A stretch of 64,000 nt of DNA from the NCBI GenBank assembly GCA_028554795.2, contig CM068829.1:138701579-138765578 (forward strand). The letters run 5' to 3'. A model generated the notes under the pieces. It worked only from the letters and a program-made list of their open reading frames with translations. It was not told the DNA's origin and made no database searches. The position numbers and the translations under genes were made by a program. This document shows, one piece after another, positions 35,401 to 49,400 of the stretch; within the stretch, counting starts at the first letter, position 1; each line of letters starts with the position of its first letter. This stretch comes from Sinohyriopsis cumingii (lineage: Eukaryota > Mollusca > Bivalvia > Unionida > Unionidae).

Positions 35401-36800
35401 CGTCACCATACAGTTGGGATACAGAATTTGAGTGGCAGCCATTATCAGCATTTGAACCTGTCTCTATGGATTTCATACGTACAGTCGTGATGAAGTCTCA
35501 GTGCACCAAAGTCGTGTGAACTTGATCCAATTCCAACATCACTGCTGCTTGAGTGCTTAGATCCAGTATTGCCTTCACTAACTGATGTTATTAATACCTC
35601 TCTCTCATCAGGGGAATTCCCATAATTTTTCAAAACTGCCATTGTAAAGCCTCTGCTGAAGAAACCAACACTAGACCATAACGATTTAAAGAACTACCAC
35701 CCAGTTTCTAATCTCCCATTCATATCAAAAATATTAGAAAAGGTTGTTCTATCCCAGCTTGTATCTCATCTGAATTCAAACAGTCTTTTTAATGTACAGT
35801 CTGTATATCGCCCTTGCCACAGTACAGAAACTACTCTTCTAAAAGTAGTTAATGACATTCTCTCTGCTTTGGATAGCGGAAAGATTACAGTCCTCACTGT
35901 CCTTGATTTGTCTGCAGCATTTGACACAATAGACCACGATATATTACTTCACTGTCTCCAGCATGTATTTGGCATTCATGTTACAGCCTTGCTGTGGTTC
36001 AAGTCCTGCTTGGCCAATAGGACACAAATTGTGTCTGCAAATGGAATACACTCCAGCTAAGTTGATCTATGTTGTGGTGTTCCACAGGGGTCTGTTCTTG
36101 GACCTGTTCTCTTCATTCTGTACACTCATCCTCTCTCAAATGTCATAGATCATCATCAAGACTTTCTCAATTTCATCCTTTACCTCAAACAATAAATATC
36201 AGCAGCACCAATATTAAATTCACACAATCAGTATGAAACCTAGGTGTTACTCTGGACAGTACTCTCACATTGTACCAACATGTCAAAAATTACATGTACT
36301 TAACAATACTAAACATGCTTTTATGGACCTAATTTTCTATTTTATACTTATTGTTAGTAGATGTTGTTAGGTATCAGTGGCCATTGAACCTATATTTACT
36401 ACAGTGTCAAAGTAATAATACTCTAATTGCAAATGTGTGTGATTTTGTGCATGTAAAAGAGAGAGGGAGGAGTTTGTGTGATAGTGGTAAGTAAGGTCAA
36501 GATTTTAAACTTAAATTCAAGTAAACATAATGACAAAATCTGGTAGACAATAGAATTTCATATTTGTTTACAAATGATTGTTATCTGAAAGTATAATCTA
36601 CAATAATGAACAAAAGTTGGCTATGTATTTTTTTTTTATAAATGACCCTTACAGTCTACAATAGTGGTAAAAAATTAAACACTATAGATATGCATAACAA
36701 TTGCATCATTCAGTCCTATTATTATCTTTATGCCTTGAAAAGCCTGTTTGGTAAAAATATTAATAGTTAAATATGAAATCAACATGTATAATCAAAGAAG

Positions 36801-36881
<81 letters not shown>

Positions 36882-39800
36882 TTTTTCTTTCAGAGAAACA
36901 GCAGTGTTACCAGATGCTTCATCACAAATAAAGTCAAATACATCTGGGACTACAATGCTGGCATGTTTCACCAACTCGTGTAAGTCATTCATATAAGACA
37001 TAGTGGGGCCTCTTACTTTCACAAGAAAAGGCACATTTTCACAGCAGACCTTCACTATATTGATTATCAGGGCTGCAGTCATGTGTATCATGTTGTAGGG
37101 AAGGTAACTTTTTAACACAGTATGATAATACATGTCTTATATAAACAGTTGAAATCAATTTAATGTATAATTAGTTATTGTCAGTAGCAACTCAGTCACC
37201 TAAAGGTTCACCTAAAAATATTGCTTTATGAATAAATTACATGCAGTCTGTACATATATGGCAACCATTTCAGTTTTGGCATAATCATTACACTTTTTTT
37301 CAGCAAATTACATATTCCGTGTTCTGCATATGGATTAATTTACTCTTTTTTACTACATTAAAAATAAAATTAAAGCTATAAAAAGTTTTTTATCATATTA
37401 TTATTTTCTCTTTAATTCCACCCAAATAAATTTGAGAATATTCTTAAAAAGGTGATTGCTGCATAAGAATAGCGTAAGAGCACTTTCCTTATTTGCTATT
37501 TATAGCTACTGTATATGACCCCATTTCCAAGAAAACAGATGGGTTTCTTCAAAAGTGAACTTTACCAAACAGATTAATTTTTATTGATAAGCTAGTTAGT
37601 TATTGAATCAGTCTATATTTTTTAAAGAACATCGCACCAGATATTAAGTGAAAAGATTTATGGTGTGAGTTGTGGATGTTATATGACAGAAAATGTTTGA
37701 GCAGATGATCTTTTTATACTTCAAAACATGTCAGATTAGAAAAAGTGACAAATCAACACTGCTTTACAAACTTTAAAAAAAAGAAAATGTGTGTAATGTA
37801 ATACAGCTTTCTGATCACGTTACAGTGGTCATTGCAGACTTCCAGTTCATGACCATTCAGCAAATGTTACACGTGTAGACTAATTGAAGTGAGTGCTGAA
37901 TGTAAATTTTTGGTATTATTTGTGTTTATGTTCTGATTCTAATCCATGAGGATTTTGCCCTTTTTGATAAGAAATTTGACCAGCTGCAGAACCAGGTTAG
38001 TTATAAATATGTATCTTTTTCATATGTGCTGTAATTCTGGAATGCAATATATAGATTACACTTTTTACACCCAAATATTCTTTTTTGCCACTTATAATAG
38101 CAATAATTATGCTTATACCTCTCATGGATGGCCCGTTTGAATATACTGCCTCAATAACTCATGCACAATGTGGTTCACAAACATAGACTGCGCTATAAGT
38201 GAGGCGCGAGTTACCAAGGGACCTCCAAATTAAAAAAAAAAAAATAGCTTTGACATCGAGAAAACTGTGGGGGGCTGGCATCATCAGGGAACCGGGTTGT
38301 TTATTGACTGAATCCTCATTTTACAATCACGTTGATAATAATTTTTAATAACGCACTTTTTCTAATGTTGTTCCTTTTTCTGTTTAAATGACATTCATTT
38401 TCAAAATGTCCAACATATGAAAGATAGTTCCAACTGGTTTCAACAACCATCACATGCACGTGAAAAGATCTGTGTATTACGTCACTACTTTTTGTTTTCT
38501 TGATGAGTCTGGTTCTGGTAGTGGTGTTTAATATTATCCTGCCAAATCGGGAATCCACATGGCAGGAAACTAGACTAACTGTTGATACACCACTAAATAA
38601 AATTCCTTTTTTTAAAAAACAAGCGACATTTATTTCGTGAGATAATCGTCTACATTGAAACTCAATTTTTGTATTGCTCAGTTAGTACAATATTGATGTG
38701 GTGAATTATCATCCTTCAGGATATCCCTAAGTGCCAGTTCAGAATTCTCTGAAACTCGCTTGCCCATAATGGTCCGTATCTGTGAAATCAAGCTCTTTAT
38801 TTTATGAAGTATTCATTTCGTTTGACTGCCTTGTTATCTTTTATCACAGTTATGAAAGAGTCGGTTAATTTAAGGTAGTTTATGCTACATGCACAATAAC
38901 ATTTATAAGTGTTTGATTGATCAAATGATGTTGAGTTCACCCAACATATGACCAGGGCTGCTAGATTTTAAGTTTGTAGGATTTTCGTGCCTTTTAACTT
39001 TTCTTTTATTTAACCTCCTTCATTTCTGATTCAGAAGACATAATCAGCATGATAATACAAAGGAGGCCAGCTTTTAATTCATTGCAACAATACAACAAAT
39101 ATTTCTAGAAGTCAGTTATCAAAATACAGTTGGCACTTAATTGGGTTCTCAGAGAAACGCTCGCGGACTTAGCTGTTACAGTCGATTGACACATTTTATG
39201 TTTAATTACAAGAGGATACATTGCATTTATGACGATTACACTTAAAAGGAACTAGAAGATAGAACTAGAACACAAATTTCAATTGATAAAAAAAATGATT
39301 TAATTTGTATTTATTAAAGTACTGCCTCCACTTGCAGTGAGTGACATTTTCATTGATCAAAATTTCCTTACATATCGTTAATTGAGGTGTACTAGGAATG
39401 TCATTTGGAAAGAAAATGTAAAAAAATGGTATGACCTATTTTCAAATTTAATACAGTGGAATCCTGCTATAACGCGATAATTGGGGTCCACAAAATTGGA
39501 TCGTGTTAATATCGGGGTCACGTTAATGCAGGGTTTTACAGTATTTTACTTTTTTCAGACAACAACTCATTGGCATATATACATGTATTCATGTCAAATG
39601 TATATGATGAATAGGATATCAACACCGTTTACTATCGTGGCATCGTGGCATTCAGTTCATCTATAATTCATGTAATTCCATTGAAAAATTCCACACAAAT
39701 TTACAATATTCAGTATTTTTTCCCAGATCATTGTGTCTGAATTCAACGTCTAATATATAGCATGAACAGAGTATCAACACCATTTACTTGCCGTCTGATA

Positions 39801-42800
39801 TTGTACCATCGGGGCTTGAAATTAATCCATAAAGTTATGTAATTCCATTGGGAAAAATTAACAGCAAATTAAATTAGGTTAAGAAAGACAAAGCACATGT
39901 ACATTATGTTCCAGGGTCTATGAAATTTGTCAGTACAAATTTCATTCTGCTAAAGTTTTCTCATATGCGTTTCCATGTACATTTATCCATTGAAAATTTC
40001 CAATAATTAACACTTGTATGCCTATTCGTTTGAACAACTACAACAGTAATAATTACCAATCAGCACATGCTTTCATCGTACATATAACTGTTTACTTCTT
40101 TCAGATTAAGTTTGCTATTTTTGTCCACTATATACATGAAATTTTGGGTCCATTAAAATTCTTCTGATTTAAAGTTAAATCATTTCATCATATTTGTCTG
40201 TCTCTGATTTGATTATGGACTGTCACATGCTCAAGTTTTCTTTTAACCTTTACATAAATAGATAAAGAACACTGTCAACAAAGATAAAGTTTTGTGGTTG
40301 CTTAAGTGTTCTTTAAAGACTGGTTTCAATTTGTATGCTTTAGTAAAGTAATCAGTGGAAGCTGTGGTGGCTTAACAATTACTATACTGGACTTTAAAGC
40401 AGAAGGGTGTGGGTTCAAATCCTGGCCAAACTAAGCTGGGTTGGCTACCATGGTGTGTATCTGGGCAAGGTACTTTACTCTAATTGCTTTAGCACAGTAT
40501 AACCTTTTGTGTGTTGATGTCATTGAACACAATCAGTAACCAGCTCAATGAATATCTTCTTTCTAGGGGTCTGGAGGATGGAGTTTCCTGCACATACTTC
40601 CATCAAGTCAAGGGCTTGTCTCGTGAAGAGCAGATTTTCAGGTATATTATGAAAACCTTTCAGGAAATAAAATTACCAGAATAAGTGATCCTCAGTTATA
40701 ATTCAGACCATTTATAATTAGCTTATGCTATGAAATTGAGAGAGTTTTTGTCATCACTGTCATCAGCGTTCACACATATGAAAGCATATACATATATCCT
40801 GCATCATTGAATGTTAACTGTTCATGAATCATTTGTTGAAGGAAACATTTTAGATTGGATTTCATGGAATGGGCCATTGGAGATAACTTTTCTGAAGATA
40901 CAGCTTCAGTTTTGGCTGACTGCTTCGATGGCCTAAGTGGTTAGGGCACCTTCCTTGGATGTGAAAGGCCTCGGGTTTGAACCCCAGCCGAGTCATATGA
41001 AAGACTTATAAAAATGGTATTGACAGTTGCGTTGTTTGGCATTCAGCATTTAGAGGTTAGTGTTAGGACTGGTAGGACTGGTATCAGGATATTGTGACTA
41101 GGTGGGACATGATGCTGCATGTCTGTGGCATGATACCCCAGTGCAAGACATCACTTTCAACTGCCACACTGCAGACATCAAAGTGATATGACTCAAATTG
41201 TTAAAGCTATGTTAAAAATCCTAAACACAGACGCTCATATTGGCTAGGTTCTTGTTGTTCGCTTATGGTTTTAGCACCTAGTACTTTCTGTTGCTCTTCA
41301 AATCATGAAATTTGTTGAAGGAATGCATCTATATAAGTAGTAAACTCTTATTACAAATGTTGGTCGTTATGACCCATTTTTCATGCTACACTGACTTTTT
41401 TTAATTTTTGTGCTTTAAGTTCTTCAGGCATTCTTCATCTTTGAATTGTGAAGATTGTAAACATTTAGGTCTCAGCATTAAGATAGGGTGGGGGTGAGTG
41501 GGAGCAATAGTAATTGCCTTTTCCAGCCATCTGCTGTTCAGTTTGTCTGTCCATCATATACAGTTCTTTTAACAACCAAAGAACTGCTACTGTAGCACAT
41601 AATTGGATGCAACAGGGTAGGTAAAATGCCCATTACACATAGATGTGCCATTTGACTGTTTTGTTGTTACTGTTCATGACCCTTCTTCATCACTTTGCAA
41701 TTGGTATATACATTGTCTCCTAGACCTGGACCTGGTTGTGACCTCTTTGGTTTTGTCTCATCAAATTAACTGTGGATAAGAGTTATGGCCCTTGACAGGG
41801 ATTATTATAATAATAACAATTACTTTATTTAAAGAGGGTAAAACAATTAGCTAAGAACTAATCTATCTTGAGGCCCTCATACAATGGAATTTATTTATTT
41901 TAGCTGCATCTCTGAAGCCACTGGATTTATTGGGTTTGGAAGAAGGAAATAGAGTGGGCATTTCTAATCTCAACCGGAATACTCCAGAGCAAATTTCCAG
42001 AGTATTGGAACTTTTTTAAATAATTTCTTATTTGGTTTGAGAATTTTATGCTGTTTGTTAGATATGGATCGCAGGTGGGGAGTATTGCCAGGTAGCCTAT
42101 ACTGGAATAGTGATTGTTAATATTCAGGAGCACTATTATTGGATATCCTGTACATTAATTTGGCTTTTCTCAAATGGATTCAGTCTTCAATAGGTAATAT
42201 TTTTAACTTACCAGCTACATTTTCCTTGCTTTCTTTCTGGATTGATTATTAGCCGAAATGTCTTTTTTGAAGATGTGCCAGCTTTGTTATGTTTTTATCA
42301 TTTGAATTAACCCATACTATATTATAGTAGTCTAAATTGGGTTGTATGTAACTGTTATAAAATAATTTTATGTGCCTTTCAGGGAGAAAATGTCTTGTCC
42401 CACTAAGAAGCCATAAACTTGAATTGACTGTTTTCCTGATATGTTTGATATGTTTAGTTCGTGATAGGTTATTATCTACCATAACACCAAGTAGTGTATC
42501 AGGACAGACCATTTGCAAATTTGTATCTTTCCATGTCAGACGAAGTTTATCAATATCAAGATATGTCCTTTTTTGCCATGTTGAGATAAGTAATATTTTA
42601 GTTTGACCAGTATTTACCACCATGCCATTGCATGTGCACCAGTTGTTCAGTTTGTTTTGGGCATTCTGTAAAGAAATTTTGAATTCATGCTTTGTGTTTT
42701 GGATGTCTGACAATGTTGTGTCATCTGCATAGAGATCTATAGATGATGTTGAGTCCCTTAGTAAAATTGGTAGGTCATTATTAAATAAAATAAATAGTAA

Positions 42801-45800
42801 TCGACCTAGAATTGAGCCTTGTGGTACTCCATATCTAATTGTTCCAGGTTCAGACAGAACATTATTTATATAAACATGTTGTGTTCTCTCACTTAAGTAT
42901 GAAGTAAACCATATCATTGTAGATAGAGTTATGGCTCTTGATTTAACACCTTCGCATAGGATGTTGTTTGCAGTGGGCACAGCTCAAGATTGATTCAACA
43001 TTTACATACAGTTTGGAATGAACATTATCTAATAGACTTAGATGTGTCCTTTACGGGTTCATCTCATCAACTACAGATTTTTAATAGAGTTATGGCCCTT
43101 GACAATTAACTTCATATTTCACACAGGGTGTTGCATGTAATTGTCATAACTCAAGAAATACTGAACATTCTAGTGCAATTATTCTAATGCAGTTTGATGT
43201 GGAATATATTCTCTCAAAGTAGAGCCTGGTTCTTTGAATTTACCCCTACAAAATGATCATGAATAATTCATGAACTGGCATGAATGGTTCATGAACCATT
43301 CATGAAAGTTCATCAAAAGGTTCATGAACTATTCATGAATGTACATGAACTGAAAATGGTCAGTTCATGAGATCATTCTATAATATATTTACTATCTGGC
43401 TTATTGAGATCAGTTGCAGTTTTTGACTAGTTTCCCAACCAATTATCTCACAAGATTCAAAGTGACCTGCCTTTACTACAATTATGGATGCAGACAATGT
43501 ATAGTGTATAATGACTGCCATTTATTTTGGCACATTTTATGGCTCTCACGCCTGTTTCTTTTTTAGCCTGGCATGTCTAAATATTCTAAAAATGTCATTT
43601 TGGGCACCAAGTTTACCTGGCAGCATTTTTTTCTTCATACTTGAATAAGGAGATTTTTCTGAAATAAAATTACTTACGTTTCAAGATGCACTTTATTAAT
43701 GATCTGTAATGCATTCTTTTTCAGACAAATCTTGTATGGCATCAACTCCATAGATATCCATGTGACACCAATAATTACTCTATTTTTACAACAGGTAACA
43801 TATTTAATTGTTATATTCTCTTACTACTGGCCAAAGACCAACACCTTTCTTGCAATATATTTAAATTATACTGATCTGTCTTCACTAATGGTTACCGTGA
43901 CGGCCATCTTGAAAATATTTGTATGGCTATTTCTCCTAAACAGGTGGTCATTTTGGCCCAAGTTTTCAGTAAAACACTTTTATAACAGGATGTAACTGGT
44001 TTTGAAAGAAAATCATGTCCTCATCTGATTTCCAACATGGCATCATTATGGCCATTTCAAAAATCTTATCGTTGGTCCTCTTGCATGAATGCCAGTCATG
44101 TGATCACATGCAATATTATCATAAATCATTTTTTTACTAATAATTTTGCATATACTGGAGATGTCGCTGAGTGATGGGAGGGATTGGAGATACCATTAAT
44201 CTCAAGAGAAAAACCTTTCCAAGTGGCGGGTTCACATTTATGTCACCAGCATTACTGAATTTTTGTAAAGGAGTTTTGAAAACCAGATTAAATTATACCT
44301 AGGAGTCCAGTCAAAGGTCATTTTTGTACATACCTGAGATTATGAAAACTGACTTTTGCATATACAAGTTAAATTTGACAGGCTTGATTTAATTGCATTC
44401 TAATGAGCAAGTAGATAGTTAGGGTTGTTCCATTAAAACATACGTGGGACCCAGGGATGGCACTTTTAAAGTGGGGTACTCACCCATAGATGCAATTTAG
44501 AATTTTCTTATCATTTTAATATGAACTCAGAGTACCTTGGCATATATATTTTTTTTTTAACTGCCTTCCCTGGGTACCATGTATGTTTAAATGGAACAGC
44601 CCTTAGCACTAAGACACTGATTTTAATGTCAGTGGTCTTGTAAATGCAAACTGATCCAAAATCAATTTTTGTATGTAAGTTATGCATATGCACATTTTTG
44701 AATCCTTTGCATGTACATTGATTAGTTCTGATGTGCAGTGGACTGGTAATTCAAAATGATTTCCAGTTAATGACCATTTTATTAATTACTAATTTGTTAT
44801 TTTCCCAGATAAATCCTTATAAAGTTTTAAAAAGTTAATTGCATTGGACTTAACTGGGGATTTTAGCAGTCATTTGATGAATCAAATAAAATTCATGTAG
44901 TTGTTGGCACTGAGATGAGAAAATTCCAGATAGCTTTGTCTTTTGTGAGATTCTGATAATAATCTTGTTTATTTCTACAGGTTCTGTCACCTTTCTACAT
45001 ATTCCAAGTGTTCAGCTGTTCACTGTGGTTTGCTGATGGGTATTACTACTATGCTGGCTGCATTGTTTTTATTTCTATCGTCTCGGTCTCTGTGACGATC
45101 TATCAGACTCATAAGGTAGGTATTTGGAGTAGTTTTGCTTGTGACCATATAGGTGTATCAACAGTTAGAGTGGTAGTGGTGATGGTTGTTATGGATTTTG
45201 GACCTTGATTTGCAGTGATGCAATGGGGAATATAAATGCAACACTTCACTGCCAGACTTCTAATAATGTCTTACTGGTCCTAAAATGGTGTTGATCTGAT
45301 GCTCAGGATATCCACTGAGAAAGGTGTTGTTGCTTAAATGACATGAGATCTTCGTCCAAAACGAAAACCATGCAATTTCACCCTCAGCAGTTGTATAAAC
45401 TTATATCAGCATGGGGTTTCCACCAGTAGATTTCTTGTGATACCTATTTGGTCTTAAAGGAAAATGGTACATCCATTATGGCCGCCACAATTGCTATCTT
45501 GAAAATCTTTCAGTCACTAATCCTCCAGAATGGATGGCATCGCTAAAATCTAATGGCCCTATGCCTGGGGCCCTTGTAATTTTCGATTTGGTCCTCAAGT
45601 ATTTTAAGTGTAGTGCTTATTGGGCTAGTAAAATAAACATGTTAGTTTGCCTTAAAGTAAAGTAAATTGATCACACTGATAAAATGTAATATTTTTTTCA
45701 GGTTTCTGAAAGACAAGTAAATTATTTATATTTATCCCCATGTAGAGTTGTACCCCAAACCTTATAAAAATCATCTACTTGCTGTACTTCTTTCAAAAGC

Positions 45801-46414
45801 TGAAATCCATGTGACTTATGAAGGGGGAACAGATTGCCTAGCTTATCTATAATTAGTGTTGATTTGGCTGTAACAAGCATGTGATTCTGCTGGCAGTAAT
45901 GCAAAACTGCTGTTTGTAAGTCAGTCTACAGCACATGCCATTTTATACTTGTGATCTTCTGCTTTGGAAAACAGATTTTAAAAAACAGAAAAGAAACAAA
46001 AGCATTTTTATACATTCTGTCCATGAATTTCTGAAACTAGCCAGAACCAGCCTGCTTGAGAGTCACTTGAACTGTTCCTGCAGTCTTTGCAACCAGTGCA
46101 GTGATGCATGGCTGAGTAATCAGATTAAGGCAAACATGTTTATACAGCAAGCTATTAATTGATTACACTGTTGTTGTAGTCATTAGACTTCATGCCAAAA
46201 GTGGGATGTTTTCTTCAGGAGTTATAACTAATTAAGGAATCAAAAATGGTCCATGATGGCTTTTGAGTCATTGATTAAACATTGGCCATCCTTTGTTGGA
46301 GGTGAGATATAAAGGAAAGATCAACAACAAAACATGATTTTGGCAGAAACAATGATGTTTTTGAACAGTTCTTGACTAATGAGTCACCCTTAATAAATAA
46401 AGCATTATTATTTA

Positions 46415-46464
<50 letters not shown>

Positions 46465-49400
46465 GTTGTTGTTGTTGTTATTATTATTATTATTATTAAA
46501 AAGTAGTGCAACACTGGTTAAACATTAGGTGGCACCCATGAACAGCATGAAAAGTGGAAATAGAAATTGAGTGTATAAAGCAAGACATGGTTCATGTGCA
46601 AATGAACATCAGCACTGCTAATCCAGTGAATAAAGAGGACATTGTTGGAGCACCTAGAAAATGGTTGACATCAAGACCACAAGGAAAAAATTGCTTTACA
46701 TGAGAGGCAGTTGCTGGTACCATTTTTTTTAAGTCTTTGGTATGACTTGGCTGGAGTTCAAACCCATGACCTCGCACATCTGAGGCTGATGTTCTAACCA
46801 CTTAGGCCATGACAGCAGTTTTTAACTCCCTTTTTTTTGCATGATGATTCTGATACTAATTCTGATAGTTTCTCCCAATTGTTATGAATGAGTGACCTTT
46901 GTTTTCACAGTAAATTGAATATTTTTTAATTATTTGCTTTTTGTGATGAAAGCATATTTTTTCTTCAAATTCATGAATTTATATTAATATTTGTATACTT
47001 GTGCTTGCAGTATAATTAATAATGCTTCATCAGGGGTCATTATTGCAATCAAACTGTTATTATATGAGTTATCTGATGTTTAGACTCATGATTTTTTTTT
47101 TAATGTTCTAAGTTAGCTTAATCCCATTCCCACTTAATAGGTGGTTATAGCATTTTCCCTGTTTATCCATGTGTTCATTGGCTAGTTCACCACCCTCTCA
47201 ATATTTTGTTACTCTCACAGTATCTCAGACTGTATTTTACCTATAAATATGAAAATTTGTATTTGGATGCACATCAGGAAGAATAACTTAGCCATACCAA
47301 AAGTAGGTCAATGTAGTCTAATTTGTATGCTTGAGTGACTTAAGTATTTTCAACTGGCAATTTGTTACAGCTCTCATTTTCCCCTTCATTCATGAAAATT
47401 GGTGTGTAGACACATCACAGTGTTGTGATGTGATTTGGATTTTTAACGTAACTTTAAAAAAATTTCAGTCATGTCGCTATGATGTCAGCATTGTGGCAGT
47501 TTATAGTGATGTCTAGCACTGGGGCATCATGCCACAGACATGTAGCATGATGTCCCACTCAGTCACATTATCCTGACACCAGGCCGACCAGTCCTAACAC
47601 TAACCTCTTAATGCTGAACGCCAAGCGAGGCGGCTGTTAGTACCATTTTTGTAAGTCTTTGGTATGACTCGGCTGGGGATCAAACCCACGACCTCCCACA
47701 TCCGAGGCGGATGCTCTAACCACTCGGCCACCGGAGCGGTTCACATCTCAGTGAAAATACCCATACTAAAACAAGGTCACTGTGTCAAAAGTAATTTGCA
47801 CATTTATTTGACTTTTGTAGTTTCAGTTGTTGGTCTCTTATACCCTCAAAATTGTGAACTCACTTGCATCTGTATAATGAAAATTGGTATGTAGAGATAT
47901 ATGGACAAAAAATAACTCATCTGTGCCCAAGTGAGGTGAAATTGACCCAGATGTTATACATGATTGACTTTTGTAATTTTTAGTTGATTCATTACACCCT
48001 CAATATCTTGGATCTTTTTTTCAACTGTTCTCATGAACATAGGAATGTGGATGCATGTATTGGGAATAACTCAACTAGTCAACATTCGATCAATGTGATC
48101 TCTATTCATGCTTGAGTGACTTTTGTTTTTAGCTATCTTTAAATTTTACGTAATATCTGTTTGTTAGATACTGTTTTGCCCACATTTGTCATTAGTGCAG
48201 TGTAGATGCATATCAAGGCGAGGGAACATACCATATAAAACCTGGTTCATTCTGATCTAATTTTCAATGTTTACTGACTTTTTTGTTTTCAGCTGTCAGT
48301 TTGTACCTCTCTCAATATATTGGACACTTTCTAAACTACACTAATGAAACTTGGTATGTGGATGCATCTTGAGTAGAGTAAGGTCCATTAGACCTACTTT
48401 CCAGGTTGTTTTGTCCACTATTCCAAATTTACTTATATGGAGAAGGGGATTCATGTTCTTGTTGAGTAATTTAATGATATTGTTTTATCTTTTTAGATGC
48501 AAAGAGCTCTTAGGGACACCATCCAGTCCTCAAGCACTGTTACTGTCTGCAGAGGAAATAATGGTACGAGTCAGGTTTTGTATACAGTGAAGAGCTTATG
48601 GCATGGTTTGTTTATGCCATGCCATAGATAATTAAGAGATAGTATTATATCCCATTGATCAAAATATTTCACTGTATCATACACATAGCTCAAACCCTCA
48701 CGAATTTAGCATGAATTTCATGACTTTTTCAGTGATTCACAGATTCATGCAGCAAGCCAAAAATTCACGAATTGTCCAATTCTCAATTATTTTAAATCTT
48801 TAATAAAATAACCGATTTCCCGTTAAGTGCTAGTTGTGATATTGGCATTTGCTGAAACAGTCAGCTACTGCTGGTTGCGATATTAGTAGAACTACAGCCA
48901 GTTGGTACAGTTTGCCATGTAGCAAGCATTTTAGCCTATTTTACTCTATATGTACAAGAGTAGTTTTACAAATGCTTTTGAGAGAAACTGGGGCCTAACC
49001 GGAATTTTGCTCTGCATATGCATTGCTATCACTGATTTGAGTTACCGTTCGGCATCCCATGTAAGATCTTGAAAATGTCTTCACCACCAAGGAAGAAGAA
49101 ATGTATTGCTCAAAAATTGAAGTTTAATTAAGAATATGTCAAAAATTGACCATGCATTCTGCGATTAAACATTGATATACATCATGCTTTTTGCACACAG
49201 TGTGCCACAAATTTTAGTATTGGGCATGGTGGCAGGGACGATGTGAGGAAGCACATTGGTTGCAAAAAATACGTAGAAACTTGGGAAAATTAAGAATTCA
49301 CAGATTTCAGATCTGGAATATTTTAAGCCATCGGCAGAAGACCTGCAAGCTACCAACGCTGAAGCATTATTTGTGAGTTTTCTTGTTGAACACAATCTAC

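Larger units (their letters stand above)
19366..36893 (+). other. 17.5-kb ATP13A intron packed with transposon relics
   Basis: It holds a SINE (21659), a 3-copy 68-bp repeat (22485), degenerate ~100-150-bp repeats (23390-25360), a 62-bp array (26640-27140), a DIRS relic with nested insertions (28180-34560), a LINE fragment (34580-36310) and (TA)n at the acceptor. Nothing recognisable was seen in 19366-21650, 22700-23380, 25370-26630 or 36320-36800. Confidence 0.75.
36980..40566 (+). other. ATP13A intron, mostly unique sequence
   Basis: It contains a SINE-like unit at 40357-40520 and a pogo-like terminal sequence near 39455-39545. Nothing recognisable was seen in 37000-39450 or 39550-40350; the short ORFs show no family motif. 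Confidence 0.7.
40642..43724 (+). other. ATP13A intron with a SINE and a LINE
   Basis: Holds a family 1 SINE (40916-41230), a minus-strand LINE 3' part (41860-42990) and a TTCATGAA cluster (43250-43375). The remainder (41240-41800) shows nothing recognisable. Confidence 0.8.
45116..48496 (+). other. ATP13A intron with SINEs and microsatellite
   Basis: Holds a degenerate repeat copy (45250-45560), an ATT microsatellite (46404-46499), a partial SINE (46702-46826), a full SINE (47427-47742), and degenerate ~160-bp units with CACCCTCAATAT and GAAACTTGGTATGTGGATGCA themes at 47080-47400 and 47790-48360 (related to 51540-52080). No gene is seen in 45570-46400. Confidence 0.75.

Noticed and set aside
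36748-37133. Two ORFs with long Ile-Tyr runs across 36805-36878
   Set aside because: They arise from (TA)37; the plus-strand one reads the ATP13A exon in the wrong frame.
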